NCBI RefSeq assembly: GCF_009769735.1
Contig: NZ_WSRO01000002.1
Location: 2,356,001 to 2,420,000, forward strand
Origin: Streptomyces sp. BA2
Lineage (GTDB): Bacteria > Actinomycetota > Actinomycetes > Streptomycetales > Streptomycetaceae
DNA length: 64,000 nt
Direction: 5' to 3'
The notes beneath the pieces are model-generated. The model did no database searches. It was not told where the DNA came from and saw only the letters and a program-made list of their open reading frames with translations. Every line of letters starts with the position of its first letter. The stretch's first letter is position 1. Below, one piece after another: positions 9,029-20,863 of the stretch. A program made the position numbers and the translations under genes.

Positions 9029-9816
9029 GCCGTTCGGTGAGGCGTGACCCGCTGGGCCGCCTCCTCCAGGGGCACCAGGAGCCGGAACACCGCCTGTGCG
9101 GCGTACACACGCGTGGAGACGCCCTGGGAGACGTACGCGGCGAGGTCGTCGGCCGGCGGGGTGCGCGGCGCGAAGCGCGGTCCGTGCGGGGGCTTCGGTG
9201 TGATGCGGTCCGCGCGGAACGTACGCCAGTCGTCGCGGTCGACGTCCCAGGCGACCAGATACCAGCGGCGCTCGGTGCAGACAAGGCGGTGCGGTTCGAC
9301 GGTGCGGCGGGTCGAACTGCCGCCGTGGTCGCGGTAGTCGAAGCGCAGACGCTCCGCGTCCCGGCAGGCGTGGGCCAGTTCGGTCAGGACCGAGGGGTCG
9401 ACGGCCTGCGGCTGGGGGCTTCGAAGCATCGGCACGGTGAACGCCGTCAGGGCGCCCACCCTGCGCCGCAGCCTGCTCGGCAGGACCTGCTCCAGCTTGG
9501 TCAGGGCGCGTACGGAGGTCTCGCCGATGCCCTCGATGCCGTGTCCGGCGGCGGTGCGCAGGCCGACGGCCACGGCGACCGCCTCGTCGTCGTCAAGGAG
9601 CAGCGGCGGCAGCTCCGCGCCCGCGCCGAGCTGGTAGCCGCCGCCCGTGCCGGGGCTCGCGTTGACGGGGTAGCCGAGTTCGCGGAGCCGGTCCACGTCG
9701 CGCCGCACGGTGCGCGGGGTCACGCCGAGCCGGTCGGCCAGGTCCGCGCCCGACCAGTCGCGGTGGGCCTGCAGCAGCGAGAGCAGGCGGAGCAGTCGTG
9801 CGGAGGTCTCCAACAT
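8821..9816 (-). CDS. WYL-domain transcriptional regulator (YafY/DeoR-like HTH), C-terminus replaced by ctaD antisense
   Basis: Residues 1-60 form an HTH_11-type winged helix ([20 protein letters not shown], then [17 protein letters not shown]). Residues about 140-230 carry the WYL domain ([19 protein letters not shown]). Normal family members continue with a WCX effector-binding extension to about 320 residues. Here family-like sequence ends near residue 260 (PLEEAAQRV), exactly at the ctaD stop, and residues 264-331 are only the antisense of the last 200 bp of ctaD, rich in Cys, Gly and Trp. The gene is therefore truncated or reads through into a non-homologous tail. WYL proteins often sense nucleic acid or nucleotide ligands; function here is unknown and may be lost. 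Confidence 0.75.
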   Translation of the reverse strand: MLETSARLLRLLSLLQAHRDWSGADLADRLGVTPRTVRRDVDRLRELGYPVNASPGTGGGYQLGAGAELPPLLLDDDEAVAVAVGLRTAAGHGIEGIGETSVRALTKLEQVLPSRLRRRVGALTAFTVPMLRSPQPQAVDPSVLTELAHACRDAERLRFDYRDHGGSSTRRTVEPHRLVCTERRWYLVAWDVDRDDWRTFRADRITPKPPHGPRFAPRTPPADDLAAYVSQGVSTRVYAAQAVFRLLVPLEEAAQRVTPHRTAQLGEGPPEPGPGPGCSVCGSGYCAWGGWNAANSGWCRSNAGDSERIRGSVTKLWRGTGQEVAHSRERP

Positions 9817-9887
9817 GGGGCCGATTGTGCCCGGCGTCGCGGACAGCCACGGTCCGCGATGGCATCACCTTCGCCGACCGGCCGACG

Positions 9888-10763
9888 TCAGCCCTCGACC
9901 GTGTTCGCCTCGCGGATCCGTACCGAGAGGTCGTTGTCGTTCGTGTAGTACGCCCCCGCCTCCAGCGGGCCGTGCGCCGCCGTGTCGAGCCGGACCACCG
10001 GGTAGGTGAAGATCTGCTTCTTGTCCGGGATGTCGTCCAGGAGCCGGGCGAGCCGGATCCGCGGCCCGCTCTCCCCCGCCGGGCGCAGCCAGAGGTCCCA
10101 GGGGCCGGGGCCGCTGTCGGCGAGCACGTCGCAGTGCAGGCCGAAGCTGAACTCCACGCCGTCGGCGGTCAGTTCGTAGCGCTCGATCCGGTCGGGCTCG
10201 GCGCGCCGGGACGCCTCGGCGTATGCGGCGCCGGTCAGCGTGGTGCCGTACACACGGCCCTGCGCGGCCACCTCGGTGCCCTCGATCCGCAGCTCGCCGA
10301 TCTCCGCGTGCGGGGCGCGCAGCCAGCTGCGTACGGAGAGGTTGCCCTGCTTGGTCGCGTACGGAATGCGTACGGCGATGTGGCCGCGGGCGCCGCTGGG
10401 GGCGCGGTCGACCAGCGAGCGCAGGTCGTTGACGCCGGGCGCGAGGCGGCGGGGGGTGCCGCCGCCGACCTCCGCGTAGGCGTTCCAGCGTCCCTCGGCC
10501 AGCTCGACGCTGCTGGGCAGCGCGGCCCGCAGCCTGCCGTCGGCCGCCGGGGAAAGCGGCAGGCGCACGTCCTCGTCGGCGGATGCGGCGTCGCGGCGGC
10601 GCAGCAGCAGGTAGGCCGCGCCCTTGCCACCGGGGTCGGTGACGTCGAAGGTGAGGCCTCCGGCGGAGTCGGCTATGCAGTCGGCGCGTGGTGCCGCCGC
10701 GACGTCCTGATCGGCACCGGTGCCGCAGGGCGATGAGGCGTCCGAGGTGGCCAAGGCCGTCAT
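9888..10763 (-). CDS. hypothetical partner protein of the adjacent GT4 glycosyltransferase
   Basis: A 291-residue soluble protein without signal peptide or membrane segment. It is rich in predicted beta strands (YLLLRRRDAA, IRLARLLDDIPDKKQIFTYP), as in proteins encoded next to Streptomyces glycosyltransferases. I do not recognise a catalytic motif. Its ATG overlaps the stop of the upstream glycosyltransferase (ATGA at 10760-10763), so the two are translationally coupled and probably act in the same pathway. A binding or scaffold role for a glycan is a guess from context. Confidence 0.65.
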   Translation of the reverse strand: MTALATSDASSPCGTGADQDVAAAPRADCIADSAGGLTFDVTDPGGKGAAYLLLRRRDAASADEDVRLPLSPAADGRLRAALPSSVELAEGRWNAYAEVGGGTPRRLAPGVNDLRSLVDRAPSGARGHIAVRIPYATKQGNLSVRSWLRAPHAEIGELRIEGTEVAAQGRVYGTTLTGAAYAEASRRAEPDRIERYELTADGVEFSFGLHCDVLADSGPGPWDLWLRPAGESGPRIRLARLLDDIPDKKQIFTYPVVRLDTAAHGPLEAGAYYTNDNDLSVRIREANTVEG

Positions 10764-12040
10764 GCGGTGGATCCCTTCGTCTGTATGCCGCTGGTCGATA
10801 CCCCATGTCCGATGTCCCGCACCGCGTACGCACCGCCGAGGAGCGCGCCGCGGGTGCGGTGCAGTGAGCCGCGCATCCGGCCGCCGAAGGAGCTGCCGCG
10901 GGCGAGCATCCCGGTGAACATCGCGTCGTAGCGTTCGGCGATGCGGACCGGGTCGAAGCGCTCGGAGTCCTCGAGAGCGGCGCCCGCCATCCGCCGGCGG
11001 AGCGTGTCGTTGTTGATCAGTTCGAGCAGTCCGCCCGCGATCGCGTCGGGGTTGCCGACCTCGACGAGTCGCCCGTCGACACCGTTGTCGATGATCTCGC
11101 CAGGACCGTGCGGGCAGTCGGTGGCCACGACGGGCAGGCCGCAGCGCATCGCCTCGACGATGGTCATGCCGAAGGACTCGAGGCTGGAGGTGACGGCCGC
11201 GATGGAGCCCTTGGCCCACTCGGGCTCGATGGGGTGGGCGGGCCCCATCAGGAAGACGTGGTTGTAGAGGCCGAGCTCGTCGATCAGGGCGCGCAGCTTG
11301 TCCTTCTGCTTGCCGCCGCCGTATATCCGAAGGCGCCAGTCGGGGCGCTCTGCGCGCACCTGGTCGAAGGCCCGGATCAGCAGGTCGTACCGCTTCACGG
11401 GGGCGAGCCGCCCGGCCGCGACGACCCACTTCTGGGTGCCGTCCGCGGGCTCGATGCCGGGCGCGGGCACGGGGTTGGGCACGGCCTGGACGTGGACGCC
11501 CGGCAGGCGCATCTTGCGGCGGTAGGCGCGGGCGTCGGCCTCGGTGGTCGTGGTCAGGACGTCGAGGCGGGGGTAGACGCTGCGCAGCTGGCGGCGCAGT
11601 TCCTTGGAGTGGCTGTCGAGCGTGAGGTGCTCCTGACCGACCCGCAGCGGGCCGCGCGCGGTCTCGCGCGCGAGGTGCACGTTCAGGCCGGGACGCGTAC
11701 CGACCACCACATCGGCGCTGACCGAGGAGAGATGCTCGGCGATGCGCCGGTCGGTGAGGGCGCTGTACTGGCCGTAGCGGCCCTCCGCGCTGGGGAACGT
11801 CCGGGCGGGCCGCAGGGCGTCGGCGGCCTCCCCCTCATATCCGGGGCTTTCCTTGCGCATGTCGACGAGGTGACTGAGCCTGACGCGGGAGTCGGGCGAG
11901 AACACGGGATCGTCGCGGTGCCGGAAGACGGAGACGATCTCGACGTCGTGCTGCTCGGCGAGAGTGTTCGCCAAGTTGTACGTCGTCCGGATCGTCCCGC
12001 CGATTCCGTACGCGTTGTGAATCAGGAAAGAGATATGCAT
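10760..12040 (-). CDS. glycosyltransferase family 4 (GT-B fold)
   Basis: A 426-residue retaining glycosyltransferase. The N-terminal Rossmann half opens MHISFLIHNAYGIGGTIRTT. The C-terminal half has VVAAGRLAPVKRYDLLIRAF and the donor-binding segment TSSLESFGMTIVEAMRCGLP with the family E-x7-E glutamates. A roughly 45-residue C-terminal tail follows. Such enzymes use nucleotide sugars to build polysaccharides, teichoic-acid-like polymers or glycolipids; acceptor unknown. It is first in a two-gene unit with the downstream 291-residue protein. No polymerase, flippase or sugar-nucleotide gene is adjacent. Confidence 0.85.
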   Translation of the reverse strand: MHISFLIHNAYGIGGTIRTTYNLANTLAEQHDVEIVSVFRHRDDPVFSPDSRVRLSHLVDMRKESPGYEGEAADALRPARTFPSAEGRYGQYSALTDRRIAEHLSSVSADVVVGTRPGLNVHLARETARGPLRVGQEHLTLDSHSKELRRQLRSVYPRLDVLTTTTEADARAYRRKMRLPGVHVQAVPNPVPAPGIEPADGTQKWVVAAGRLAPVKRYDLLIRAFDQVRAERPDWRLRIYGGGKQKDKLRALIDELGLYNHVFLMGPAHPIEPEWAKGSIAAVTSSLESFGMTIVEAMRCGLPVVATDCPHGPGEIIDNGVDGRLVEVGNPDAIAGGLLELINNDTLRRRMAGAALEDSERFDPVRIAERYDAMFTGMLARGSSFGGRMRGSLHRTRGALLGGAYAVRDIGHGVSTSGIQTKGSTA

Positions 12041-12204
12041 GCGTCCCCGTATCCCACGCTTCCCCGCGGACAGTCCTTCTCGTCCGCCTACCGCAGGGTT
12101 AGACGGGGATTAGGGACCAAGGGTTGGGCTCCATCATCATCTTGTTTTTGAACAGTTGTGCCATCGGTATCCGATTTCGGGAACTTTCCTGCTAGGTACA
12201 CGCA

Positions 12205-13485
12205 TCACGGCTGGTAGGAGAGCTGCGGCACCTCGAAGCAGTTGTCGTTCATGTTTCCCTGTGTGACCCAGCCCTCACCGTCCTTCCAGCGGGCCACCGA
12301 CATACAGGTCCTCCGCGTGCCGGGCGGCTCGGCCCGCTCCTCGTACGTCACCGGGAGCAGCAGTCCACGTGCCGTGTAGGGCTCGCCGCGGTTCATGAAG
12401 CGGTCGACACACGTGCGCGTGACGTCGCCCCGGCACGACTTCGCCGCGTCCGTGAACCACATCGCGGCGGCCCAGCCCTCCAGCTGCCACTGGGAGAGCT
12501 CCTTGTGCCCCTTCATGGCATCGCGGAACTCGCGTACGGCCGGCTGGTCCGTGTCCTCGTAGTTGCGGCTCGCGCCGGTGGCCCACAGGGCGTTGCGGCA
12601 GCGCGGCGCGTCCTTGTAGTCGCCGGCCACGGAGGAGGTCCAGTTCTGGACGTTGGTGACCTTGGCGGTGACGTCGGCGCCCACGTCGTCCATCGCCTCG
12701 CACAGCTGGGCGTTGCCGTGGGTGTCCATCGCGTCGAAGACGAGGTCGGCGCCCTGCTCCTTCAGATCGGCCGCCGCCGCACGGAAGTTGGGCAGCGCGA
12801 AGTCGACCTGCTCGGTGACCACCTTGTAGCCCTCGGCCTTCAGGCCCCGGGTGACGAGACGGGCGTACGCGGCGGACGAGGCCTGGTTGTACGAGACGAC
12901 GGCGGCGGTGCGTGCGCCCTGCTCCCGCTTGAAGTAGCGGTAGACCTCGGTCCCGCCGATCAGCTTGCCGCCCCAGCCCGGCTTCCCGTCGCGCGGGGCG
13001 AGGCTGCCGTAGATCCCGTACAGATGCGGATAGGTGTCGTACGCGGACCCGATCGGCTGGCCCCCGACATCGGGCACGCGCGCTCGGGAGACCCGGGAGG
13101 CCCCCGCGTAGTCGAGGGAGCTGGTCGCGACGAGCGCGACGACGCGCTCCTCGTCGACCAGCTTGTGCACGCACTCGTTGTTGCCGACACCGCTGCCGCC
13201 GTCGTCACACGTCCGCACCTCGACCTTGCGCCCGTCGATTCCACCGCGCGCGTTCAGCCGTTCGAAGTACGCCTTGGCCCCGTCCCGGGGCCCGGTGAAC
13301 GCGGAGCCGCCGACGGGGCTCGTCGCACTGGTGATGATGCCGACCCGGATCGGCGCCCCGGACGGGGCGGGCGCCCTGCTCCTGGACTCGAAGTCGCTCT
13401 CGGGGAGCCGGCTGCCGCACCCCGCCACGGCCACGAGCAGCGCGGCTGCGGCTAGGACCTCAACAGCCCGGACCGGGCGAGGCAT
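12205..13485 (-). CDS. ABC substrate-binding lipoprotein, branched-chain amino acid (LivJ) type
   Basis: A 426-residue periplasmic-binding-protein type I domain. The N-terminus is a lipoprotein signal with lipobox VAVAGC, Cys23 being the probable lipidated residue. The body begins IRVGIITSATSPVGG. It should capture an amino acid or other small ligand outside the membrane for the adjacent rightward Liv-type ABC transporter. The six or more Cys residues in the mature part are unusual and may form disulfides. It overlaps the stop of the upstream lipoprotein gene by 26 bp. Confidence 0.85.
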   Translation of the reverse strand: MPRPVRAVEVLAAAALLVAVAGCGSRLPESDFESRSRAPAPSGAPIRVGIITSATSPVGGSAFTGPRDGAKAYFERLNARGGIDGRKVEVRTCDDGGSGVGNNECVHKLVDEERVVALVATSSLDYAGASRVSRARVPDVGGQPIGSAYDTYPHLYGIYGSLAPRDGKPGWGGKLIGGTEVYRYFKREQGARTAAVVSYNQASSAAYARLVTRGLKAEGYKVVTEQVDFALPNFRAAAADLKEQGADLVFDAMDTHGNAQLCEAMDDVGADVTAKVTNVQNWTSSVAGDYKDAPRCRNALWATGASRNYEDTDQPAVREFRDAMKGHKELSQWQLEGWAAAMWFTDAAKSCRGDVTRTCVDRFMNRGEPYTARGLLLPVTYEERAEPPGTRRTCMSVARWKDGEGWVTQGNMNDNCFEVPQLSYQP

Positions 13486-14035
13486 TGCCGCTCAGCTTCA
13501 CCAGGGCGCAGAGAGTCTTGACGGACACCTTCCAGGTGTCGTCCTGGTTGACGGAGGTGCCCGAGGCGTCGGGCAGCGCGGTGGCACCCTTCAAAGTCAG
13601 GGCGTACGTCACGTCCGCCTCGGTCGCGGAGGTGAACTCGACCTTGTTGACGTCGGCGCTGACCTGCTTGCCGCGCTCGTCGCCGCTGAAGCTCTTCAGG
13701 ACGGCGCGCATCTTCGGCCCGTTCTCGAGGACGGCCTCCTTGTCCTTCATGGAAACGGCCGGATCGAAGAACTTCTCGAAGTTCTCCTTGACCTGTTTCT
13801 CGGCCGCCGCCGGATCCGCGGGCGCGTCCTCCGCAGGCGCTTCCGAAGAGGCGTCCGGGGTCGACTTCTCCGCGGACGGCTTGGGCGGATCGCTGTCGCC
13901 GCCCCCGCCGCTGTCGTCACCGCATGCCACGGCGGCCGGAGCGACAAGCAGGACCGCGGCTGCCGCAAGCGCCGCGCTCCGTACCCTTCCCCGCCTGAGA
14001 TCGCTCCCCCGCTTGGGGCTGGTCCAGAGAACCAT
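13460..14035 (-). CDS. secreted lipoprotein of unknown function
   Basis: A 191-residue protein with a basic N-terminus, a hydrophobic stretch and lipobox AAVAC (Cys38). A disordered Pro/Ser/Asp/Ala linker (about 40-80) follows, then a globular region of about 105 residues (EKQVKENFEKFFDPAVSMKD onward). The globular part resembles small NTF2-like actinobacterial lipoprotein domains, but I cannot name the family. It is first in a leftward pair with the substrate-binding protein (26-bp overlap) and diverges from the transporter operon, so it may be an accessory of the same uptake system. ATG 14035 is preferred; in-frame starts exist upstream. Confidence 0.7.
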   Translation of the reverse strand: MVLWTSPKRGSDLRRGRVRSAALAAAAVLLVAPAAVACGDDSGGGGDSDPPKPSAEKSTPDASSEAPAEDAPADPAAAEKQVKENFEKFFDPAVSMKDKEAVLENGPKMRAVLKSFSGDERGKQVSADVNKVEFTSATEADVTYALTLKGATALPDASGTSVNQDDTWKVSVKTLCALVKLSGNASPGPGC

Positions 14036-14058
14036 CTGGCTCACCACCGGGTGTCGGT

Positions 14059-14077
14059 CCGGGCCATCAGGGCCCGG
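14059..14077. promoter_or_regulatory. 7-bp inverted repeat in divergent promoter region
   Basis: CCGGGCC and GGCCCGG are separated by 5 nt within the 120-bp gap between the divergent lipoprotein and transporter operons. It could be an operator or the start of a transcript hairpin; no regulator gene is adjacent. Confidence 0.3.
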
Positions 14078-14170
14078 TGCTTTCAGGGTCAGCTTGCAGA
14101 AGGCATAGTGCAAGCCATCGGCTGACATGGACAGCCCACCGACGCTACGAACGTGTCCCAGGGGGCGCAG

Positions 14171-14683
14171 ATGCGGGCGGCTCAACCGGATCAGACAGAT
14201 CGTTCGGCCCGGCTCCGTGCTGTGCGCCCCGTCCTCTGGGTGGCCTTCGCCGCCCTCGCCGCCGGTGCGGTGCTCTGCGTGATCGGCTGGTACGGCATGT
14301 CGGGCGAACGCTTCGCCGAGCGTCAGCTCCCGTATCTGGCGTCGTGCACGGTGCCGGGCGCGGCGCTGATCATCGCCGGGACGGTGCTCTTCGCTCATGG
14401 CAGGAGCGCCCTGTCCACGGCCCGCGTGGAAGAGCTGTACGAGCTGTTGGTGACGGTCGGCCCGGCTCCCGCCCCGACGGAACGGCCGGACCCGGTGGCG
14501 ACGAGCGGCGACCTCCTGATGATCCCCGGCGGCACGCTCTGGCACCGGGCGGACTGCCCCCTGGTGGCGGGAAAACCGGAAGCGGTCCCCGCGGACGCCC
14601 ACATCCTCGCGACCGGCGACCTGAGCCCCTGCCCCATCTGCGAACCGCAGCCGACGCCCATCACCCCGTCACCGGAGCGATGA
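14171..14683 (+). CDS. hypothetical membrane protein with two TM helices and a Cys/His C-terminus
   Basis: A protein of about 170 residues. Two hydrophobic helices (VLWVAFAALAAGAVLCVIGW and the segment around GAALIIAGTVLFAHG) are followed by a cytoplasmic-looking domain with HRADCPLVAGK and CPICEP, a possible metal- or redox-binding arrangement. It lies 4 bp before the fused permease-ATPase gene and is probably part of that operon. ATG 14171 has GGGGG a few bases upstream; GTG 14153 is an alternative. No known function. Confidence 0.7.
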   Translation: MRAAQPDQTDRSARLRAVRPVLWVAFAALAAGAVLCVIGWYGMSGERFAERQLPYLASCTVPGAALIIAGTVLFAHGRSALSTARVEELYELLVTVGPAPAPTERPDPVATSGDLLMIPGGTLWHRADCPLVAGKPEAVPADAHILATGDLSPCPICEPQPTPITPSPER

Positions 14684-14687
14684 CCCG

Positions 14688-17600
14688 GTGGCCTCCCTGA
14701 GCTACGACCTGACGCTGGCCGGGCTCGCGGTCGGCAGCGCGGCGGCCCTCACCGGCATCGGCCTGATCGTCACGTACCGCGCGACCGGTGTCCTCAACTT
14801 CGCGCACGGCGCGATCGCGATGGTCTGCGCGTACGTCCTGCGCCAGCTGACGGTGGAGTGGCACTGGCCCCTGCCCCTTGCCACGGCGGTCACGCTCCTC
14901 CTGATCGCCCCGGCCATCGGCCTGCTCCTGGAGAAGGCGGTCTTCCGCCCCTTGTCGATCCTGGGCAGCGACCCGGCCCAGACCCTGGTGGCGTCCATCG
15001 GCGTCTTCATCCTCCTGGTCGGAGGCGCCGCACTGATCTGGGGCCCGGGAGCGAAGGCGGACGCCCCCACCCTCGTGTCGGCGGACCCCTGGGCCCCCTT
15101 GGCGGTGGCGGTCGCCCTGGCCGCAGCCGTCTGGGCGGTCACCCGCTGGACCCGCTTCGGCAGCGAGCTGCGGGCCGTGGTCGACAACCGCCCCCTCGCG
15201 GTCCTCAGCGGCATCGACGCGGACCGGGTGGCATCGGCGGGCTGGGCGTTCGGCGCCTTCACGGCAGGCCTCACCGGCGCGTTGCTGGCCCCCTTCGTAC
15301 GCCTGGACCCGTACGGCATGCCGCTCCTGGTGATGGAAGTCGTGGCCGTAGCGGTGGCGGCCCGCATGCGAAGCCTGTTCATCGCGATCTCGGTGGCCCT
15401 CGGGCTCGGCGTGGCCCAGAGCCAGCTGACCCGCCTGCACCCTTCCGGCTGGGCGGAACCCCTCCTCCAGGCCCTGGGAGCGAACCTCTTCGTAGTGGCC
15501 CTCCTCATCGCGGCGCTCGTACTCCCTGGCATCGGCTCGCAGAACACGCTCCCCCGCACGGCGGCGGCGCGCGTCCCTGCGCCGCCGGGCGCGTGGATAG
15601 TGGCGGCGGTCCTCTTCCTCATCCCGCTGGGCTTCGCGGGCTCGGACCTGACCACGTCCGTCCAGGTCCCGGCCCTGGCGGTGATCCTCCTCTCGCTGGT
15701 GATCGTCACCGGCAGAGGCGGCCAGATCTCATTGGGCCAAGCGGCGTACGCGGGTCTTGGCGCTCTCTTCACCGCCCTCCTGACGGCGGGGCGCTTCCCG
15801 GGCCTTCCCGAACTTCCCCACCTCCCCGCCCTGGCCGTGGCCGTCCTCCTGGTGGCCCCCCTCGGTCTCCTCACCGGCTGGCCCGCGATCAGCCGCCGCG
15901 GCCTCGCGCTCGCCCTGGCGACGTTCGCGGTCGGCGTCGGCGTCAGCCGTTTCGTCTTCGCCCAGCCGTACGCGACGTCGGGCCTCACCCTGGACCGCCC
16001 GGCGGGCTTCGACAGCGACCGCGCGTACTACGTCCTCGAACTGGTCCTGCTCGCCGCCGCGTTGCTCTTCGCGATCAGCATGCGCCGGGGCCGCATGGGG
16101 CGGGCGCTTGCCGCGATGCGGGATCACGAGGCGGGGGCGGCGGCCGCGGGCGTGCCGGTACGCACCCTGAAGCTGACGGCCTTCGTGGCCGGTGCGGCGC
16201 TTGCCGCCCTGGGGGGCGGGATGCTGGGCATGGGCCTACGGGCCTTCGACCCTGCCGCGTACGACCCCGTGCGCGGGCTTCTCTGGTTCGCGGCGGTGGT
16301 GGTCCTTGGGGCGGACAGCCTGCTGGGGGCGTTGGTGGCGGCGGCGCTTCTGGTGGGCCTTGACGCGGGTACGCGGGGTGGGGTGGCGGCGGCCTTGATC
16401 GGCGTCCTCGCGGTGCTGGTCGGCCGCGTGCCGGCTGCCGCCGGGTGGCTCCGCCGCCCTTCCCTGACGCCGCTGGGCCGGCGGGCCCGCAGTGTCCTGA
16501 CCCCCGCTCCCCACCCACCCACCCGATCACCCCGCGGCCCCACCGCAACGAACAAGCCTTCCCACCCACCCACCCGATTGCCCCGCAGCGGGCGGGCGGG
16601 ACTCGACCGGTTGCTTCGGTGGCGGGCGGACCCCATGCGATTGCCCCACAGAGGGCGGGTGGGACTCGACCGATTGCCTCGCAGCGGGCGGGCGGGACTC
16701 ACCCGGTTGCTTCGGTGGCGGGCGGACCCCGTTCGGTTGCCCCGCAGCGGGCGGGCGGGACTCGACCGATTGCCCCGCAGCGGGCGGGCGGGACTCGACC
16801 GGTTGCTTCGATGGCGGGCGGACCCCACCCGACTGCCCCACAGAGGGCGGGTGGGACTCGACCGATTGCCTCGCAGCGGGCGGGCCGGACTCACCCGGTT
16901 GCTTCGATGGCGAGCGGACCCCACCCGACTGCCCCCCAGCGCAATTGGCGACGGGTCGCAGACGCCGTCGCGGCCCGAGGGGACGGTTCGGTATGTCCGC
17001 CCGGAGCACGGTTCGCGGCGCTCCGGCGCCGGAGCGACCCCGCGGCCACCGGACGATAGCGAGGACGGACATACCGAGGCGGCCCCGCCCCCGAACGCAC
17101 GCCACCGCGAAGCCCAGCCCCCAAGCCGCCCCCACCCCGAAGCGCCGCTCCCAAGCCCACCCCACCGCGAAACCCAACCCTCAAGCCCAATCCACCGCGA
17201 AGCCCAGCCCCCAAGCCCAACGCCCCACAAAGCCCCGCTCCCCAGCCGAGCCCGCCGCGAAGCCCCGCACCCCGACCCACCCCACCAACACCCCCTCACG
17301 GCCCACAACATCACCGCCACCTACGACGGCTTCACCGCCCTCGACGACGTGACCCTCTCCGTACCCCCAGGCCACATCACCGCCGTAGTAGGCCCCAACG
17401 GCGCAGGCAAAAGCACCCTCTTCCACTGTCTCGCCGGCACCCTCCGCCCCGACTCCGGCCGCGTCACCCTCGACGGCCACGACATCACCCGCACCCCCGC
17501 CCACGCCCGCACCCGCCTCGGCGTGGCCCGCACCTTCCAGCAACTGGCCGTGTTCCCGTCGCTGACCATCACGGAGAACGTCCAAGTAGGCGCGGAACAA

Positions 17601-17968
17601 GGGCGCCTGAAGCGCCCTCAGGCCACGACCCAGTCTCTTCGCCTCCTCCACCTCCACGGCCAAGACACCCGCAACCACCCCGCCACAGCCCTCCCCACCG
17701 GCACCCTCAGACGCGTGGAACTGGCCCGAGCCCTCGCAAGCCACCCCCACACGCTCCTCCTGGACGAACCGGCAGCAGGCCTGGACACCGCCGAAGTGGC
17801 CGTCCTGGCCCGCGTCCTGCGGGCCCTGGCCGCCGACGGCATGGCACTCCTGGTGGTCGAGCACGACATCGACCTGGTGGCGAACCTGGCCGACACCGTG
17901 CACGTCATGGCGGCGGGCCGCATCGTCACGTCGGGCCCCCCGACCGAAGTCCTCCACAGGGCAGCCCC

Positions 17969-17972
<4 letters not shown>
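14688..17972 (+). CDS. fused branched-chain amino-acid-type ABC permease-permease-ATPase (LivH-LivM-LivG) with repeat linker
   Basis: One uninterrupted 1094-residue ORF. Residues about 1-290 are a LivH-type permease (VTYRATGVLNFAHGAIAMV). About 300-590 are a LivM-type permease (GRGGQISLGQAAYAGLGALF). From about 870 onward is a LivG-type ATPase with Walker A GPNGAGKST, Walker B TLLLDEPAAGL, D-loop and switch His (VVEHD); the signature is the unusual LPTGTLRRVE. Between them lies a linker of about 280 residues made of two tandem arrays. Array A is 11- and 10-residue basic units (RLPRSGRAGLD, RLLRWRADPM). Array B is six 10-residue Pro-rich units (HREAQPPSRP type). The domains predict uptake of amino acids or related compounds. 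GTG start 4 bp after the preceding stop. Confidence 0.88.
16575..16925. repeat. in-frame tandem array A: 33- and 30-bp units with 96-bp higher-order period
   Basis: Eleven units run without a gap: 33,30 | 33,33,30 | 33,33,30 | 33,33,30 bp. The 33-bp unit encodes RLPRSGRAGLD-like and the 30-bp unit RLLRWRADPM-like sequence. The 96-bp block repeats three times with few changes, indicating duplication of three-unit blocks. Because every unit is a multiple of 3 and stop-free, several frames on both strands stay open. A partial twelfth unit begins at 16926. Confidence 0.92.
16988..17077. repeat. 90-bp inverted-repeat element between the two linker arrays
   Basis: Perfect 12-bp arms (TCGGTATGTCCG at 16988-16999 and its complement at 17066-17077) flank a centre containing the 16-bp perfect palindrome GCTCCGGCGCCGGAGC at 17020-17035. 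The layout resembles a small palindromic repeat inserted into coding sequence without breaking the frame. Whether it recurs elsewhere in the genome cannot be seen from this window. Confidence 0.55.
17103..17282. repeat. tandem array B: six 30-bp units (10-residue Pro-rich repeats)
   Basis: Six consecutive units encode HREAQPPSRP, HPEAPLPSPP, HRETQPSSPI, HREAQPPSPT, PHKAPLPSRA and RREAPHPDPP. The array ends just before the ATPase domain of the fused transporter. The DNA copies are diverged, so it is probably older than array A. Confidence 0.85.
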
Positions 17973-19601
<1,629 letters not shown>

Positions 19602-19702
19602 CTAGGCAGCGCCACCGCGGCACGGAGCCGTGCCGCGCCGCCACGGGCGCGGCCCCACCCGGTCGGACGACCGAGCGGGACCGCACCCCAGAGGGACTCG
19701 GC

Positions 19703-20549
<847 letters not shown>

Positions 20550-20863
20550 CCACCTCTTTGTCATTCCAGGCCAGTTGGCCGTTACCCGGAGTATCAGCCA
20601 ATTCAAGACAGCCACTTAATTCGCTGATTTCGTGATTTGTCGACCTGTCGTCATGGCGATCTGTGACCCACCTCACCGACCCAACTTCCCTGTACGCACA
20701 AGACGTTGGCGCGGAGTGACGGATTCCACCGGGCAACTCACCCTCCGCTGCGGATGGTTCGATTCCGTTCGCCTTCGCGCGTGACTTGCGCCACTGATCG
20801 CCCGTTGTCTCCTTATGAGCCGGGCACCCCCGGTCCGCACGCAACGATTCCGAGGAGCCCCCC
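20550..20863. other. intergenic region between divergent Rpf and hypothetical genes
   Basis: About 310 bp without a supported gene, AT-richer than its surroundings. It should hold the promoter for the rightward 268-residue gene, but I see no clear -35/-10 pair for it. Confidence 0.4.

Noticed and set aside
14077..14602. Longer versions of the 191-residue lipoprotein and overlapping ORFs on both strands
   Set aside because: The signal peptide and lipobox place the start near 14035; upstream translation lies in the divergent promoter and an opposite-strand gene.
16124..17320. Long open frames on the minus strand across the linker repeats (398 and 216 codons)
   Set aside because: They exist because all repeat units are stop-free multiples of 3; they overlap a clearly coding transporter frame and contain only repeat peptides.
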